64,000 nucleotides of DNA from Streptomyces sp. NBC_01276 (GCF_041435355.1 NZ_CP108442.1:7810501-7874500), one strand, 5' to 3'; positions 28,201 through 36,372 are shown, counted from the stretch's first letter. Numbers and translations: made by a program. The notes: generated by a model from the letters alone, not told the origin.

Positions 28201-28744
28201 CGCACGGGTGGCGGACGGCGAGTCCGCCCCAGTCCTCGTACGCGAGCGCCCCCGCGAGTTCGGGAAGCAGCCGCGCGGTGAACTCCCGCGAGCAGCCCGG
28301 CAGCAGGCGGGCCGCGTCCCGGTCGCCGTACTCGGCGCGCACCCGCGGCACCAGCCGCTCGGCCAGTCGGGGCCGCCGCCCGTCACGCAGCAGCCGTGTG
28401 AGACCGGCCCGGACCACGGCGGGCGCGTCCTCGTACGCGGCCTCGACGGCGGAGTCCGGGACGGGCAGCCGCCGCGCGCCGCGCAACGCGTACCGGCGGA
28501 CCACCGGGTCGGGATCGGCGAGCCGGGCCGCCAGGTACTCCGCTTCCCCGGCGGTCAGGGCGGCCAGCGCGGCGAGGCGGCGCTCGTACGGGCCGAGCGC
28601 GTCCAGCCCGGTGAGCAGGGGGCCCAGTCGTCCCCGGGCGGAGAGCCGGTGGGCGGTGACGGCGGTGTACCGGAGCCGCGCGGCGTGCGGCAGGTCTTCG
28701 AGGGCGGCGAGCAGTTCGCCGGCGGTGGAGATCATCACGGGCAT
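25256..28744 (-). CDS. Giant helical-repeat (HEAT-like) protein (1162 residues)
   Basis: A long soluble protein made of repeated helical hairpins, for example LAARLADPDPVVRRYALRGA near the N-terminus and LVGLRRHPEREVREAAYATV at the C-terminus, both clear HEAT-type units. The middle has less regular Ala/Arg/Leu-rich helices (WAAGRAAAHARPSRLAALF). No catalytic motif. Similar in style to the 1576-residue protein at 9765-14495, though I cannot show they are homologous by eye. The start is uncertain: GTG 28762, ATG 28744 and ATG 28735 are in frame with no clear ribosome site. It is divergent from the LLM gene across 179 bp. Confidence 0.8.
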   Translation of the reverse strand: MPVMISTAGELLAALEDLPHAARLRYTAVTAHRLSARGRLGPLLTGLDALGPYERRLAALAALTAGEAEYLAARLADPDPVVRRYALRGARRLPVPDSAVEAAYEDAPAVVRAGLTRLLRDGRRPRLAERLVPRVRAEYGDRDAARLLPGCSREFTARLLPELAGALAYEDWGGLAVRHPCAVLDHAERELDGLPSRSRDLWWRRHANAIAAALPAAPQRVLDLLERNGPDGLPGPVHDRLGDLVAVDAERVARWFADPRRAVRRWERTPGRAVMRRLVSADPASLPRLGALWFHREAFGLLLRSVPPARRPAFVDAVVAAGRPGGNVSAHEGVLARLPAAERHRRARASVEALRTEGTTDWALWHSLALLPPAEARPELLAALSTNDADERGTIWERLTVNAGLTGDPEEVAAVLALAAGRLANERDPVRQEALSAFDDLPVPLLAAALDAGPATASPGTVPTAPSSGDRTGADCLERLCRDALRARDCSALSREAIRSLAVNLLAAGDAPGGGDRGATAPRTAVRIIETLTAHTGTVALGRPGSVSPGGGTRALLDALGPWLDRAAARGDFAPLLALVTSCGHRAYRIPELQDRLEQALRTCPDGVFGEVAAAWLADPAARGHRVARLLEREPSAAFLPPVLAVLAAERTDLLDLALTGSPVPGGRFPAAGAPRPLPPFRYADRWLPRQQRAAVRLAADVIAGPGRGLDERAALLRAVAPVPEHGRALLQRYTAAAPGPGGTAAALTSAALEAAAHTDDPASALAVLLDHAGDDSAVAAWSAAGRAAAHARPSRLAALFRDVLTRDRGVKVTVRKAAARLAARHLSPAAATRLLSTVARTPGIHPDVRVTVVGLAPALLPAEEMWGLLDSAVTDGPDAARRALTEPDPTRLSAADRPRYGELLARLPFVVGGQAPDLALSVLGDWARYAPAAGTALADVYTDLASPLRPWRARSALMGLARSGLPHPIGGVEPGSLLDDVVDRLLVLVAAGEPEGGGREDDLPARRRLESLADSAAGDHRMCAALARRLGTDPAVTAARTSLLVRAVDLEADAAGLRRSLRELTAAVEGRPVLAFRVAGDLEEAHRYGPPLADPAAALAAVRDLSGDGDLARGLLAVGLATALGARQHWPDACRAALVGLRRHPEREVREAAYATVLGGS

Positions 28745-28889
28745 TGTGTCCGACGGGCACACCCTCCGCCCACCGGATTTCGGGCCACCGGCGCACCGGC
28801 CGCACCGCCTCGACGCGCCCGGCCGGGCGGTGAGCGGATCTTCTCCTCCCGGCCCGGAATAGATCGGCCGCGCCCCCTGTTGCCAGGTA

Positions 28890-28918
28890 TCGTTGAATCG
28901 TAAACAACTTTGGAAGGG
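28890..28918 (+). promoter_or_regulatory. Promoter/operator of the LLM-FMN reductase pair
   Basis: An AT-richer island in the 179-bp divergent region. TTGCCA (28890-28895) and TAAACA (28911-28916) are possible -35 and -10 boxes. The dyad GTTG-N9-CAAC (28902-28918) overlaps the -10 and would suit a repressor. The ribosome site AAGGGGAG follows. Confidence 0.4.
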
Positions 28919-28923
28919 GAGCC

Positions 28924-30024
28924 ATGCAGTTCGGGATCTTCACCGTCGGTGACGTCACGGCCGACCCGACGACCGGGCGTGCACCCGGCGAACACGAGCG
29001 CATCAAGGCGATGCTCGCCATCGCGCAGAAGGCCGAGGAGGTCGGCCTGGACGTCTTCGCCACCGGTGAGCACCACAACCCGCCCTTCGTCCCCTCCTCG
29101 CCGACCACGATGCTCGGCTACGTCGCCGCGCGCACCGAGAACCTGATCCTCTCCACGTCGACGACGCTGATCACCACGAACGACCCGGTGAAGATCGCCG
29201 AGGACTTCGCGATGCTCCAGCACGTCGCGGACGGCCGCGTCGACCTGATGATGGGCCGCGGCAACACCGGACCGGTCTACCCCTGGTTCGGCAAGGACAT
29301 CCGCGACGGAATCGACCTCGCCATCGAGAACTACGCGCTGCTGCGCCGCCTGTGGGACGAGGAAACCGTCACCTGGAAGGGCAAGTTCCGCACCCCGCTG
29401 CAGTCCTTCACCTCGACGCCCCGCCCGCTGGGCGGCGTCGCACCCTTCGTCTGGCACGGCTCCATCCGCTCGCCCGAGATCGCCGAGCAGGCCGCCTACT
29501 ACGGCGACGGCTTCTTCCACAACAACATCTTCTGGCCGCCCTCCCACACCCGGCAGATGATCGAGCTGTACCGGCAGCGCTACGCCCACTACGGCCACGG
29601 CACCCCCGAACAGGCCATCGTCGGACTCGGCGGCCAGGTGTTCATGCGCGGGAACTCCCAGGACGCGGTGCGCGAGTTCCGCCCCTACTTCGACAACGCC
29701 CCGGTCTACGGCCACGGCCCGTCGCTGGAGGAGTTCACCTCCCAGACCCCGCTGACCGTCGGCTCCCCGCAGCAGGTCATCGAGCGGACCCTCTCCTTCC
29801 GTGACTACGCCGGCGACTACCAGCGCCAGCTGTTCCTCATCGACCACGCGGGCCTGCCCATGAAGACCGTCCTGGAGCAGCTCGACCTGCTCGGCGAGGA
29901 GGTCGTGCCGGTGCTGCGCAAGGAGTTCGCGAACCTGCGTCCCGCCGGAGTGCCGGACGCGCCCACGCACCGGGCCCGCGTGGCCGCGGCCCGGGAGACC
30001 CCGGAGGAGGGGACGCCGGCATGA
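28924..30024 (+). CDS. LLM class flavin-dependent oxidoreductase (CE1758 type)
   Basis: A 366-residue bacterial-luciferase-like (TIM barrel) monooxygenase that uses reduced flavin from a partner. Starts MQFGIFTVGDVTADPTTG, and has FATGEHHNPPFVPSSPTTML, VDLMMGRGNTGPVYPWFGKD and VWHGSIRSPE. These features are those of the CE1758 subfamily, which is always paired with a CE1759-type FMN reductase. The stop overlaps the start of that reductase by 4 nt, so the two are one operon. ATG at 28924, good ribosome site. Substrate of the pair is unknown. Confidence 0.9.
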   Translation: MQFGIFTVGDVTADPTTGRAPGEHERIKAMLAIAQKAEEVGLDVFATGEHHNPPFVPSSPTTMLGYVAARTENLILSTSTTLITTNDPVKIAEDFAMLQHVADGRVDLMMGRGNTGPVYPWFGKDIRDGIDLAIENYALLRRLWDEETVTWKGKFRTPLQSFTSTPRPLGGVAPFVWHGSIRSPEIAEQAAYYGDGFFHNNIFWPPSHTRQMIELYRQRYAHYGHGTPEQAIVGLGGQVFMRGNSQDAVREFRPYFDNAPVYGHGPSLEEFTSQTPLTVGSPQQVIERTLSFRDYAGDYQRQLFLIDHAGLPMKTVLEQLDLLGEEVVPVLRKEFANLRPAGVPDAPTHRARVAAARETPEEGTPA

Positions 30025-30683
30025 AGACCGTCGTCGTATCGGCCGGGCTGAGCTCGCCCTCCTCGACCCGCCTGCTCGCCGACCGCCTCGCGGCCGCGAC
30101 GCTCCGGCACGTGGACGCCGAGCCCCGGGTGATCGAACTGCGGGACCTGGCCACGGAGATCGCCCAGCACCTCGTCACCGGGTTCCCGCCCGCCCGACTG
30201 GCCGCCGCGCTCGACGCGGTGGCGTCCGCCGACGGGCTGATCGCCGTGACCCCGGTGTTCGCGGCCTCGTACAGCGGCCTGTTCAAATCGTTCTTCGACC
30301 TCATCGACAAGGACGCACTCACCGGCAAACCGGTCCTCCTCGGCGCGACCGGCGGTACGGCCCGGCACTCCCTGGTCACCGAACACGCCATGCGCCCGCT
30401 CTTCACCCACCTGCGCGCACTCGTCGTGCCGACCGCCGTCTACGCGGCCTCCGAGGACTGGGGCCGGCAGGGTCTGGCGCAGCGCATCTCCCGCGCGGGC
30501 GCCGAGCTCGCACGCTTCATGGCCCCCGCCGCCGGACGGGCCGCCCCGGACGTCGACACCGCCGCCGCGATCGCACCCCGTTCGTCGACGGGGGCGGTCA
30601 CGTCGGTGGACCCGGCGGACGGCTTCGCACCGGTGCCCTTCGAGCAGCGGCTGGCCGCGCTGCAGGCCGGACTCACCGCGTGA
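30021..30683 (+). CDS. FMN reductase (CE1759 type)
   Basis: A 220-residue NAD(P)H:FMN reductase of flavodoxin-like fold that supplies reduced flavin to the LLM enzyme encoded just upstream. The start overlaps the stop of that gene (ATGA). The N-terminal flavin loop is SAGLSSPSSTRLLADRL. TPVFAASYSGLFKSFFDLID is the NADPH-dependent FMN reductase signature, and LGATGGTARHSLV follows. The C-terminal 50 residues are less conserved. The pairing supports the CE1759 assignment. Confidence 0.88.
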   Translation: MKTVVVSAGLSSPSSTRLLADRLAAATLRHVDAEPRVIELRDLATEIAQHLVTGFPPARLAAALDAVASADGLIAVTPVFAASYSGLFKSFFDLIDKDALTGKPVLLGATGGTARHSLVTEHAMRPLFTHLRALVVPTAVYAASEDWGRQGLAQRISRAGAELARFMAPAAGRAAPDVDTAAAIAPRSSTGAVTSVDPADGFAPVPFEQRLAALQAGLTA

Positions 30684-30722
30684 CCCCATCGGGTGCGGCC
30701 GCCGCGTGACCCCACCGGGTGA
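30676..30722 (+). repeat. Short tandem repeat over the reductase stop codon
   Basis: CCGCGTGACCCCAYCGGGTG occurs at 30676 and again 26 bp later at 30702. The first copy contains the TGA stop of the FMN reductase. Probably a small local duplication with no set function. Confidence 0.6.
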
Positions 30723-30863
30723 GCTCACCGCGGAGGCCGGGCCGCGTCACCCGGAACGCGCAGTCACCCCTTCTTCGCCTGCGGGAAGGGCGGGGCGTGT
30801 GGTTTCCTGGGCCCCGCCACGCAGCGTCACGAGACGACTGCATGAAGTGAAGGGGATGGTGTC

Positions 30864-31403
30864 GTGAGCGTTCTGGACATCAAGCTGGACCGGTCGTTCG
30901 ATGTCTTCGACTCCGACCGGGACGGGCGGCTCGTGAAGTCGGACGTCATCGGCCTCTCGGACAGGCTCGCCGAGTCACACGGCCTGGCCCCGGACGCCGT
31001 GGCCGGACTGAGGGAATCGCTGGCGGACCTCTGGGACACCGTCTTCCAGGCGATGGACAAGAACGACGACGGAGGGGTGGACCGGCAGGAGTTCCGGGCG
31101 GCCTTCCGGGCGCGGATCGTCACGGACCGGAACAGGATCTGGGAGCGCATCAGGACGATGAGCAACGCCTGGACCGAGCTCGCCGACCGCGACCGCGACG
31201 GCATGCTGAGCCGTGACGAGTACACCTCTCTGCTCCACGGCATGTTCCGCCTGCCCCGCGAGACCTTCGACGAGGCCTTCGACCGGCTGGACCTCGACGG
31301 GGACGGGCAGTTGAGCCGCGACGAGATCAGCTCCGCCATGAAGGAGTACTACACGAGCGAGAACCACTCGGCCCCCGGCAACCAGTTCTTCGGCCGGCTC
31401 TGA
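30864..31403 (+). CDS. Four-EF-hand calcium-binding protein (calerythrin/CabC-like)
   Basis: A 179-residue soluble protein with four EF-hand loops: DSDRDGRLVKSD (16-27), DKNDDGGVDRQE (65-76), DRDRDGMLSRDE (108-119) and DLDGDGQLSRDE (143-154). Three of the four end in the bidentate Glu; loop 1 ends in Asp and may bind weakly. Length and spacing match calerythrin and the Streptomyces Cab proteins, which buffer or sense calcium in spore germination and aerial growth. GTG at 30864 with AAGGGGA upstream. Single-gene unit. Confidence 0.9.
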   Translation: MSVLDIKLDRSFDVFDSDRDGRLVKSDVIGLSDRLAESHGLAPDAVAGLRESLADLWDTVFQAMDKNDDGGVDRQEFRAAFRARIVTDRNRIWERIRTMSNAWTELADRDRDGMLSRDEYTSLLHGMFRLPRETFDEAFDRLDLDGDGQLSRDEISSAMKEYYTSENHSAPGNQFFGRL

Positions 31404-31569
31404 GCAGTCCGCAGTCCGCAGGGGGGCACCGCCATGCCCCCCTGCGGCCCCGCCGGCCCGCGGTCGCGTCTCCCGAGCTCCGGGGCCTCCGGGCCGATTC
31501 GTATCGGGCCCCCGCTCGTTGAACGCAAGAGGAAGCCGATCTCCCAAGACCTATCTGGAGGACCTCTTG

Positions 31570-33171
31570 ATGGCCGCCGAAGCCGCACTGCCGGTGATCG
31601 TTCTCTCCGACTCCGATCCGCTCCGCCGGCACGAGACGGCCGAGCTGGTGCAAAGCTGGTACCGGACGTCGTTCCGCGTGCTGCAGGTCGGAGGCCCGGC
31701 GGAGGTGGTCAGGGCGCTGAACTCGCTGGCCGACCGGCAGGTACCCGTGGCCGCCGTGCTCGCCGATGAGGCCCCCGATCCGGCTGCGGCGCACCCCGGC
31801 GTGCGCTGGCTGTCGCTGACCGGGCGTTCCGACGCCGTGCCCGGCGTGCGCACCGCACCGGCCGGGAGCGACGAGAACCCGGCCGAGCACCTCCGTGGCG
31901 CCCTCGACGACTCCCTGTGCACCTGGAACGCCGACTTCCGCGGCGATCTGCCGACGGCCGAGGTGCGCGGCAGCCGCTTCTCACCCGCCGCCTACGCGGT
32001 GCGCGACTTCCTCGGTCGCAGCGGCGTCATCTTCCGCTGGCTGCCCGACGAGGACGTACGGGACGCCCCGGTGCGCGTCCGGCTCGGCGACGGCACCGAG
32101 CTGGCGGACCCCCCGATCAGCGAGCTGGCCGAACGGCTCGGTCTCATCCGGCAGGCCGAGCAGGACCACTACGACGTCGCGGTGATCGGCGGTGGCCCCG
32201 GAGGGCTCTCCGCGGCCGTGTACGCCGCCGCCGAGGGCATGAGCGTCGTCGTGATCGAGGACGACGCGCCCGGCGGGCAGGCGGGATCGACCTCCCGGAT
32301 CGAGAACTACCTCGGGTTCCCCGTGGGCCTCACGGGTGGGGACCTCGCCCAGCGGGCCCTGCAACAGGCCCGCAGGGCCCGCGTCGAGTGGCAGCCCACC
32401 CGGGTGGCCGGCCGGGTGACCCCGACGGAAACGGGCGACCACACCGTCGAGTTCACCAAGGCCGGTACCGACGAAACGGCCTCGGTGACCGCGGCCGCGG
32501 TGGTCGTCGCCACGGGTGTGGACTGGAACCGCCTCACGGCTCCCGGCGTCGACCGCCTCCTCAACTCCGGCGTGTACTACGGATCGTGCCTCTCCGACGC
32601 CCCCTCGACCGTGGGGGAGGACGTGTACATGGTGGGCGCGGGCAACTCCGCCGGACAGGCCGCCCTCTACTTCGCGCGCTACGCCCGCTCCGTCACCCTG
32701 CTGGTCCGGGGCACCGACATCGGCGCTTCCATGTCGAGCTACCTGGTGCAGCGCATCGAGCGGACCCCGGGCCTGAAGGTCCTGCTGGGCACCGAGGTGG
32801 CCGAATGCCTCGGCGGGACCACCCTCACCGGGCTCCGGCTCCGCGAGCGCGCGGGCACCGAGCGAACGGTCTCCGCACACTGCCTGTACGTCCTGATCGG
32901 CGGCCGCCCCTCGACCGAGTGGCTCGGCGGCACGCTGAGGCTGGACGACCGCGGGTACGTCCTGACCGGCAGCGGCGGGGCCGGGCCGGAGGCGCTGCCG
33001 ATGGAGACCAGCCTGCCCGGGGTCTTCGCCGTGGGCGATGTGCGGTCCGGATCCGTGAAGCGGGTCGGCGCCGCCGTGGGCGAAGGCGCCGCGGTCGCGC
33101 AGTCGTTGGTCGAATACCGACGGCGGCGTCCCGAGCGCTTCCAGGACGCGCGAGCGTCCTGCGGCTTCTGA
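31570..33171 (+). CDS. Fused response-regulator-like / thioredoxin reductase-like flavoprotein
   Basis: A 533-residue three-part protein. Residues 1-110 are a degenerate receiver-like domain (PVIVLSDSDPLRRHETAELV). Residues 115-195 are a thioredoxin-fold-like insert (YAVRDFLGRSGVIFRWLPDE). Residues 200-520 form a thioredoxin reductase-like module with the FAD motif VIGGGPGGLSAAVYAA near 204-220 and the NADPH motif MVGAGNSAGQAALYFA near 353. The active-site CxxC is replaced by GSCLSD (one Cys near 340), so it is not a normal disulfide reductase. The ATG at 31570 follows TGGAGG. It ends just before a 24-bp hairpin. Confidence 0.88.
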   Translation: MAAEAALPVIVLSDSDPLRRHETAELVQSWYRTSFRVLQVGGPAEVVRALNSLADRQVPVAAVLADEAPDPAAAHPGVRWLSLTGRSDAVPGVRTAPAGSDENPAEHLRGALDDSLCTWNADFRGDLPTAEVRGSRFSPAAYAVRDFLGRSGVIFRWLPDEDVRDAPVRVRLGDGTELADPPISELAERLGLIRQAEQDHYDVAVIGGGPGGLSAAVYAAAEGMSVVVIEDDAPGGQAGSTSRIENYLGFPVGLTGGDLAQRALQQARRARVEWQPTRVAGRVTPTETGDHTVEFTKAGTDETASVTAAAVVVATGVDWNRLTAPGVDRLLNSGVYYGSCLSDAPSTVGEDVYMVGAGNSAGQAALYFARYARSVTLLVRGTDIGASMSSYLVQRIERTPGLKVLLGTEVAECLGGTTLTGLRLRERAGTERTVSAHCLYVLIGGRPSTEWLGGTLRLDDRGYVLTGSGGAGPEALPMETSLPGVFAVGDVRSGSVKRVGAAVGEGAAVAQSLVEYRRRRPERFQDARASCGF

Positions 33172-33184
33172 CCGGCCCCGTCAG

Positions 33185-33237
33185 GCGGACCCGAACGGCC
33201 CCGCGAGCACGCAGCTCGCGGGGCCGTTCGGGTCCGC
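33185..33237. terminator. 24-bp perfect bidirectional terminator hairpin
   Basis: 33185-33208 and 33214-33237 are exact complements (24 bp) around the 5-nt loop ACGCA. It sits between the convergent genes ending at 33171 and 33311, so it probably stops both. Confidence 0.85.
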
Positions 33238-33310
33238 TCGGGTGGTACGGGTGGTGCCGGGGGAGACGAGGGCGGTCACCGGCGCGCCCGGGTTCCTCGG
33301 GGTGAGGTGC

Positions 33311-34663
33311 TCAGACGCCGTCGGGGACCCAGGAACCGTGGACCCCCGCGGGCACCCGCCGCGGCAGGTGGACGGCGGCCACCTGCTCCAGGCCCGAGGC
33401 GTCGAGGACCAGCAGCTGCGAGGCGTCCTGCTTGAGGTCGGACACCACGGTCAGCAGATAGCCGTCGTCCTCGCACGTGGCGTCCGCGGCGGGTACGAAG
33501 ACGGCCTCGCCCGGCATCCGGGCATCGCCGACCGGGCGGACCCGGCGGGCGCCGGTGGTGCGGTCGTACTTGACGATGCCGTAGCCGCCGAAGCCCTTGT
33601 CGTCCGGGAAGGAGATGGCGTACTGGTAGCGGTTCTCCGCTCCCAGGTAGGCCTCGTTGAGGGTCGGGAACTCCACCGGCAGGTCGTCGACGATCTGCTC
33701 GGCGACCGTACCCTCGGCCAGGTCGATGACCCAGCGGCGGGTGTAGGAGCGGGAGGCGGGCTCGCTGCCGCGACCGGGCGCGCCGACCCACCAGTTCCAG
33801 GAGAGCCGGAAGCCCTCGCGGTCCACGGTGGGGCCTTCCAGGACGACGCGGCCCTGGTCGTCCTCGTAGGCGTTGGAGACGTGCAGCATGTTGCCCGGTT
33901 CGACGGAGAACCAGCGGACGTGGCGGGCGCCGTCCGCGCCGCGCGGCATCACGGCGATCCGGGCGGGCTGCCCGTCGCTCCAGGCGTAGGGGATGCCGGA
34001 GTGCTCGGCGGGATCGAAGGTGACGTTGCCCTCGACGAAGACCACGTGGCGGCGGGTGATGGCGAAGTCGTGCTTGAGGGAGGCGGTGGCTCCCGGGACC
34101 TCGGCGCTGTCGGTGATCTCGCCCTTGGCGTCGGCGACGTAGTAGGTCAGGAACGGAGGGAACGGCGAGGACCCGAAGAAGTGGAGCTCACCGGTTGCCG
34201 GGTCCTCCTTGGGGTGCGCGGTCATCGCGCTGCGCAGCTTGCCGCCGAAGTCGTGGGCGCCGACGGTCTCCAGCTCCGGCGTGAGCTCGAAGGGGAGGCA
34301 GGCCTCGGACAGGGCCAGCAGGCGTCCGCCGTGCTCGATGACGTGGGTGCCTGCGGTGCTGGCGGTCAGGTCGGGTCCGTGTTCGGTCATGTAGGGGGCG
34401 CCGTCGAGGGCGGGGGTGTGGACCCAGCGGTTGCGGTACCACTCGGCGCGCCCGTCGCGCAGCCGGATGCCGTGGACCATGCCGCTGCCCTTGAACCAGT
34501 GGGTGGGCGTGATCCCGGGCTTCGGGTTGTGCCCGTTGCGGATCAGGCGGCCGGACAGTTCGGGCGGCAGGGAGCCCTCGACCGTGAGATCAGTGGCGGT
34601 GACCTCGTCGGCGACGGGGGTGTAGTGGCCGGTCAGGTACGGCTTGGCGGTGGTGTCGTTCAT
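33311..34663 (-). CDS. Carotenoid oxygenase family protein (retinal pigment epithelial 65 fold)
   Basis: A 450-residue non-haem iron(II) dioxygenase of the seven-bladed propeller family that cleaves carotenoid, apocarotenoid or stilbene double bonds. Iron-ligand histidines are in expected contexts: MTAHPKEDPATGELHFF, ATASLKHDFAITRRHVVF, NMLHVSNAYEDD and the C-terminal GVHGSWVPDG. The N-terminus LSGRLIRNGHNPKPG is the family opening. The ATG at 34663 lacks a strong ribosome site. It lies 86 bp downstream of an MFS gene on the same strand, and the two may be co-transcribed. No carotenoid synthesis genes in view. Confidence 0.9.
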   Translation of the reverse strand: MNDTTAKPYLTGHYTPVADEVTATDLTVEGSLPPELSGRLIRNGHNPKPGITPTHWFKGSGMVHGIRLRDGRAEWYRNRWVHTPALDGAPYMTEHGPDLTASTAGTHVIEHGGRLLALSEACLPFELTPELETVGAHDFGGKLRSAMTAHPKEDPATGELHFFGSSPFPPFLTYYVADAKGEITDSAEVPGATASLKHDFAITRRHVVFVEGNVTFDPAEHSGIPYAWSDGQPARIAVMPRGADGARHVRWFSVEPGNMLHVSNAYEDDQGRVVLEGPTVDREGFRLSWNWWVGAPGRGSEPASRSYTRRWVIDLAEGTVAEQIVDDLPVEFPTLNEAYLGAENRYQYAISFPDDKGFGGYGIVKYDRTTGARRVRPVGDARMPGEAVFVPAADATCEDDGYLLTVVSDLKQDASQLLVLDASGLEQVAAVHLPRRVPAGVHGSWVPDGV

Positions 34664-34749
34664 GACGGGAAGGAACCTCTTCCGACGGATGGACCGGTGG
34701 ATGGGCGGGGTGGGTGGTGGTGCGGGGTGCGGCCGGCTGATCCAGCGGT

Positions 34750-36243
34750 TCAGCCGGACACGGGAGGGCGGGCGGCGTGGGGGCCGCGAGCGGGGTGGAC
34801 GGGGTGGACCGGGGTACGGGGGTCGGGCGCGGCCGCCGTACGGGCCGGGGCGCGGCGGGTGAGGAGCGGAGCGAGGGCCGCCGCGGCCGCAAGGACCGCG
34901 GCCGAGACCGTGAAGGCCGTCCGGTAGCCGGCCGTGAGCGCTTCCGCGACGGGCAGGTGCGGGGACGCGTGGGCGGTGACGGAGCCGGCCAGTGTGGTCA
35001 GGGCGGCGAGGCCGATCGCACCACCGACCTGCCGGGTGGTGTTCACCAGCCCGCCGGCCAGGCCCGCGTCCCGCGGCGGTACGCCGTCCACGGCCAGCGC
35101 CGTGAGCTGGACGAAGGCGGCGCCGAGCCCCAGGCCGATCAGCAGGCTCGGGCCGAGGACGCCGGTGAGGTAGCTCCCGTCGGCACTGATCCGCGACAGC
35201 CACAGCAGCCCGGCGGCCTCCGTGAGCAGGGCCGAGGTCAGAGCCGCCGGGGCGCCGACGCGCCGCGACAGACGCGGGACGAGCGCGGCCCCGAGCATGT
35301 TGGCCGCGGCGAAGGGAAGTTGTCCGGCACCGGTGGCCAAGGGGCCCTCACCGAGCACCTGTTGCTGGTAGAGCGGCAGGAAGAAGAAGAGGGCGATCCA
35401 CACGGAACCCAGCAGCGCCATCAGCAGGTTGCCGGCGGCGACGCGCCCGGCGGCGAACAGCCGCGGCGGTACCAGCGCGTACGGCCTCCGGACCTCGATC
35501 ACGGCGAAGGCCGTCAGCAGCACGGCGGCCGCCCCGAGGACGCCCAGGACCAACGGGTCGCTCCAGCCCGCGCCGCGCGCCGTCGTCAGGCCCCAGACCA
35601 GGCAGGTCAGGGCCAGGGTGACGGTGGCCGTGCCCAGCAGGTCGAACCGTCCGCCCGTCCCGCCCGCGCCGCGCGGCACGTACGCCACCACACCGGCCAG
35701 CACCAGTGCCGATCCGAGCGCGACCGAGTGGAAGATCCACGGCCAGCCCGCCGTCTGAGTGAGCACACCGCCCAACAGGACGCCGCCCGCTCCGCCCGCA
35801 CCCGAGACGGCTCCCCACACGGCCAGCGCCCTGCCGCGCCGCGCGCCGGAGGGGGACCCGGCCATGGCCAGGGCCAGCGCGGCCGGGGCGATGGCGGCGG
35901 CGCCCAGGCCCTGGAGGGCGCGGGCCGTGATCAGTACGGAGGCGGAGGCGGCCAGCCCCGCGGCCAGCGAGGCCAGGGCGAACAGCGCGAGCCCGGCGAC
36001 CAGCACGCGGCGGCGGCCGAGGAGGTCGGCGACCCGTCCGCCGGCCAGGAGCAGGGCCCCGAACGCCAGGCCGTAGGCGTTGACCACCCAGGTGGTCGCG
36101 CCGTCCGAGAGCCCGGCCCCGGCTCGGATCTGCGGGAGGGCCACATTGACGATCGAGGTGGCGAGCATGACGGTGAACTGGGCCGCGGCGAGCGCCGCGA
36201 GCACCGCTCCCGGCATGGACGGCTGACTGCGTGCTGCGTTCAT
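34750..36243 (-). CDS. MFS transporter, DHA2-type drug exporter
   Basis: A 497-residue inner-membrane proton antiporter with about 14 hydrophobic segments. Motif A is GRVADLLGRRRVLVAG near residues 68-83. Motif C-like glycine/proline-rich sequence is GAVSGAGGAGGVLLGGVLT. A Pro-rich cytoplasmic tail ends the protein. Family members export antibiotics and other amphiphiles. ATG at 36243. Upstream are five direct GTCCAC-type repeats that may be regulator sites. The gene is followed by the carotenoid oxygenase. Confidence 0.88.
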   Translation of the reverse strand: MNAARSQPSMPGAVLAALAAAQFTVMLATSIVNVALPQIRAGAGLSDGATTWVVNAYGLAFGALLLAGGRVADLLGRRRVLVAGLALFALASLAAGLAASASVLITARALQGLGAAAIAPAALALAMAGSPSGARRGRALAVWGAVSGAGGAGGVLLGGVLTQTAGWPWIFHSVALGSALVLAGVVAYVPRGAGGTGGRFDLLGTATVTLALTCLVWGLTTARGAGWSDPLVLGVLGAAAVLLTAFAVIEVRRPYALVPPRLFAAGRVAAGNLLMALLGSVWIALFFFLPLYQQQVLGEGPLATGAGQLPFAAANMLGAALVPRLSRRVGAPAALTSALLTEAAGLLWLSRISADGSYLTGVLGPSLLIGLGLGAAFVQLTALAVDGVPPRDAGLAGGLVNTTRQVGGAIGLAALTTLAGSVTAHASPHLPVAEALTAGYRTAFTVSAAVLAAAAALAPLLTRRAPARTAAAPDPRTPVHPVHPARGPHAARPPVSG

Positions 36244-36268
36244 GACGCACAGGTTCGTGCCGGACGCC

Positions 36269-36327
36269 GTCCACTATCCAGGCCGGACGGGCACGTCCAC
36301 TGTCCACCGCTGTCCGCACCTGTCCAC
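36269..36327 (-). promoter_or_regulatory. Five direct GTCCAC repeats before the MFS gene
   Basis: GTCCAC at 36269, 36295, 36302 and 36322, and GTCCGC at 36312; spacings are 26, 7, 10 and 10 bp. They lie 26-84 bp upstream of the MFS start and look like a multimeric regulator site. No regulator is assigned. Confidence 0.4.
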
Positions 36328-36335
36328 CCCGGCCG

Positions 36336-36372
36336 TCACCCGGTCACCCGGTCGCCCGGTCGCCCGGTCGCC
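36336..36372. repeat. Octamer tandem repeat (TCRCCCGG)
   Basis: Four full copies and a partial one of TC(A/G)CCCGG, between the ATPase stop and the MFS promoter. Likely a slippage-prone spacer. Confidence 0.7.

Noticed and set aside
33311..34663. Carotenoid biosynthesis cluster
   Set aside because: There is a carotenoid oxygenase here and a desaturase-like FAD gene at 21121, but no phytoene synthase or cyclase and they are 11 kb apart.
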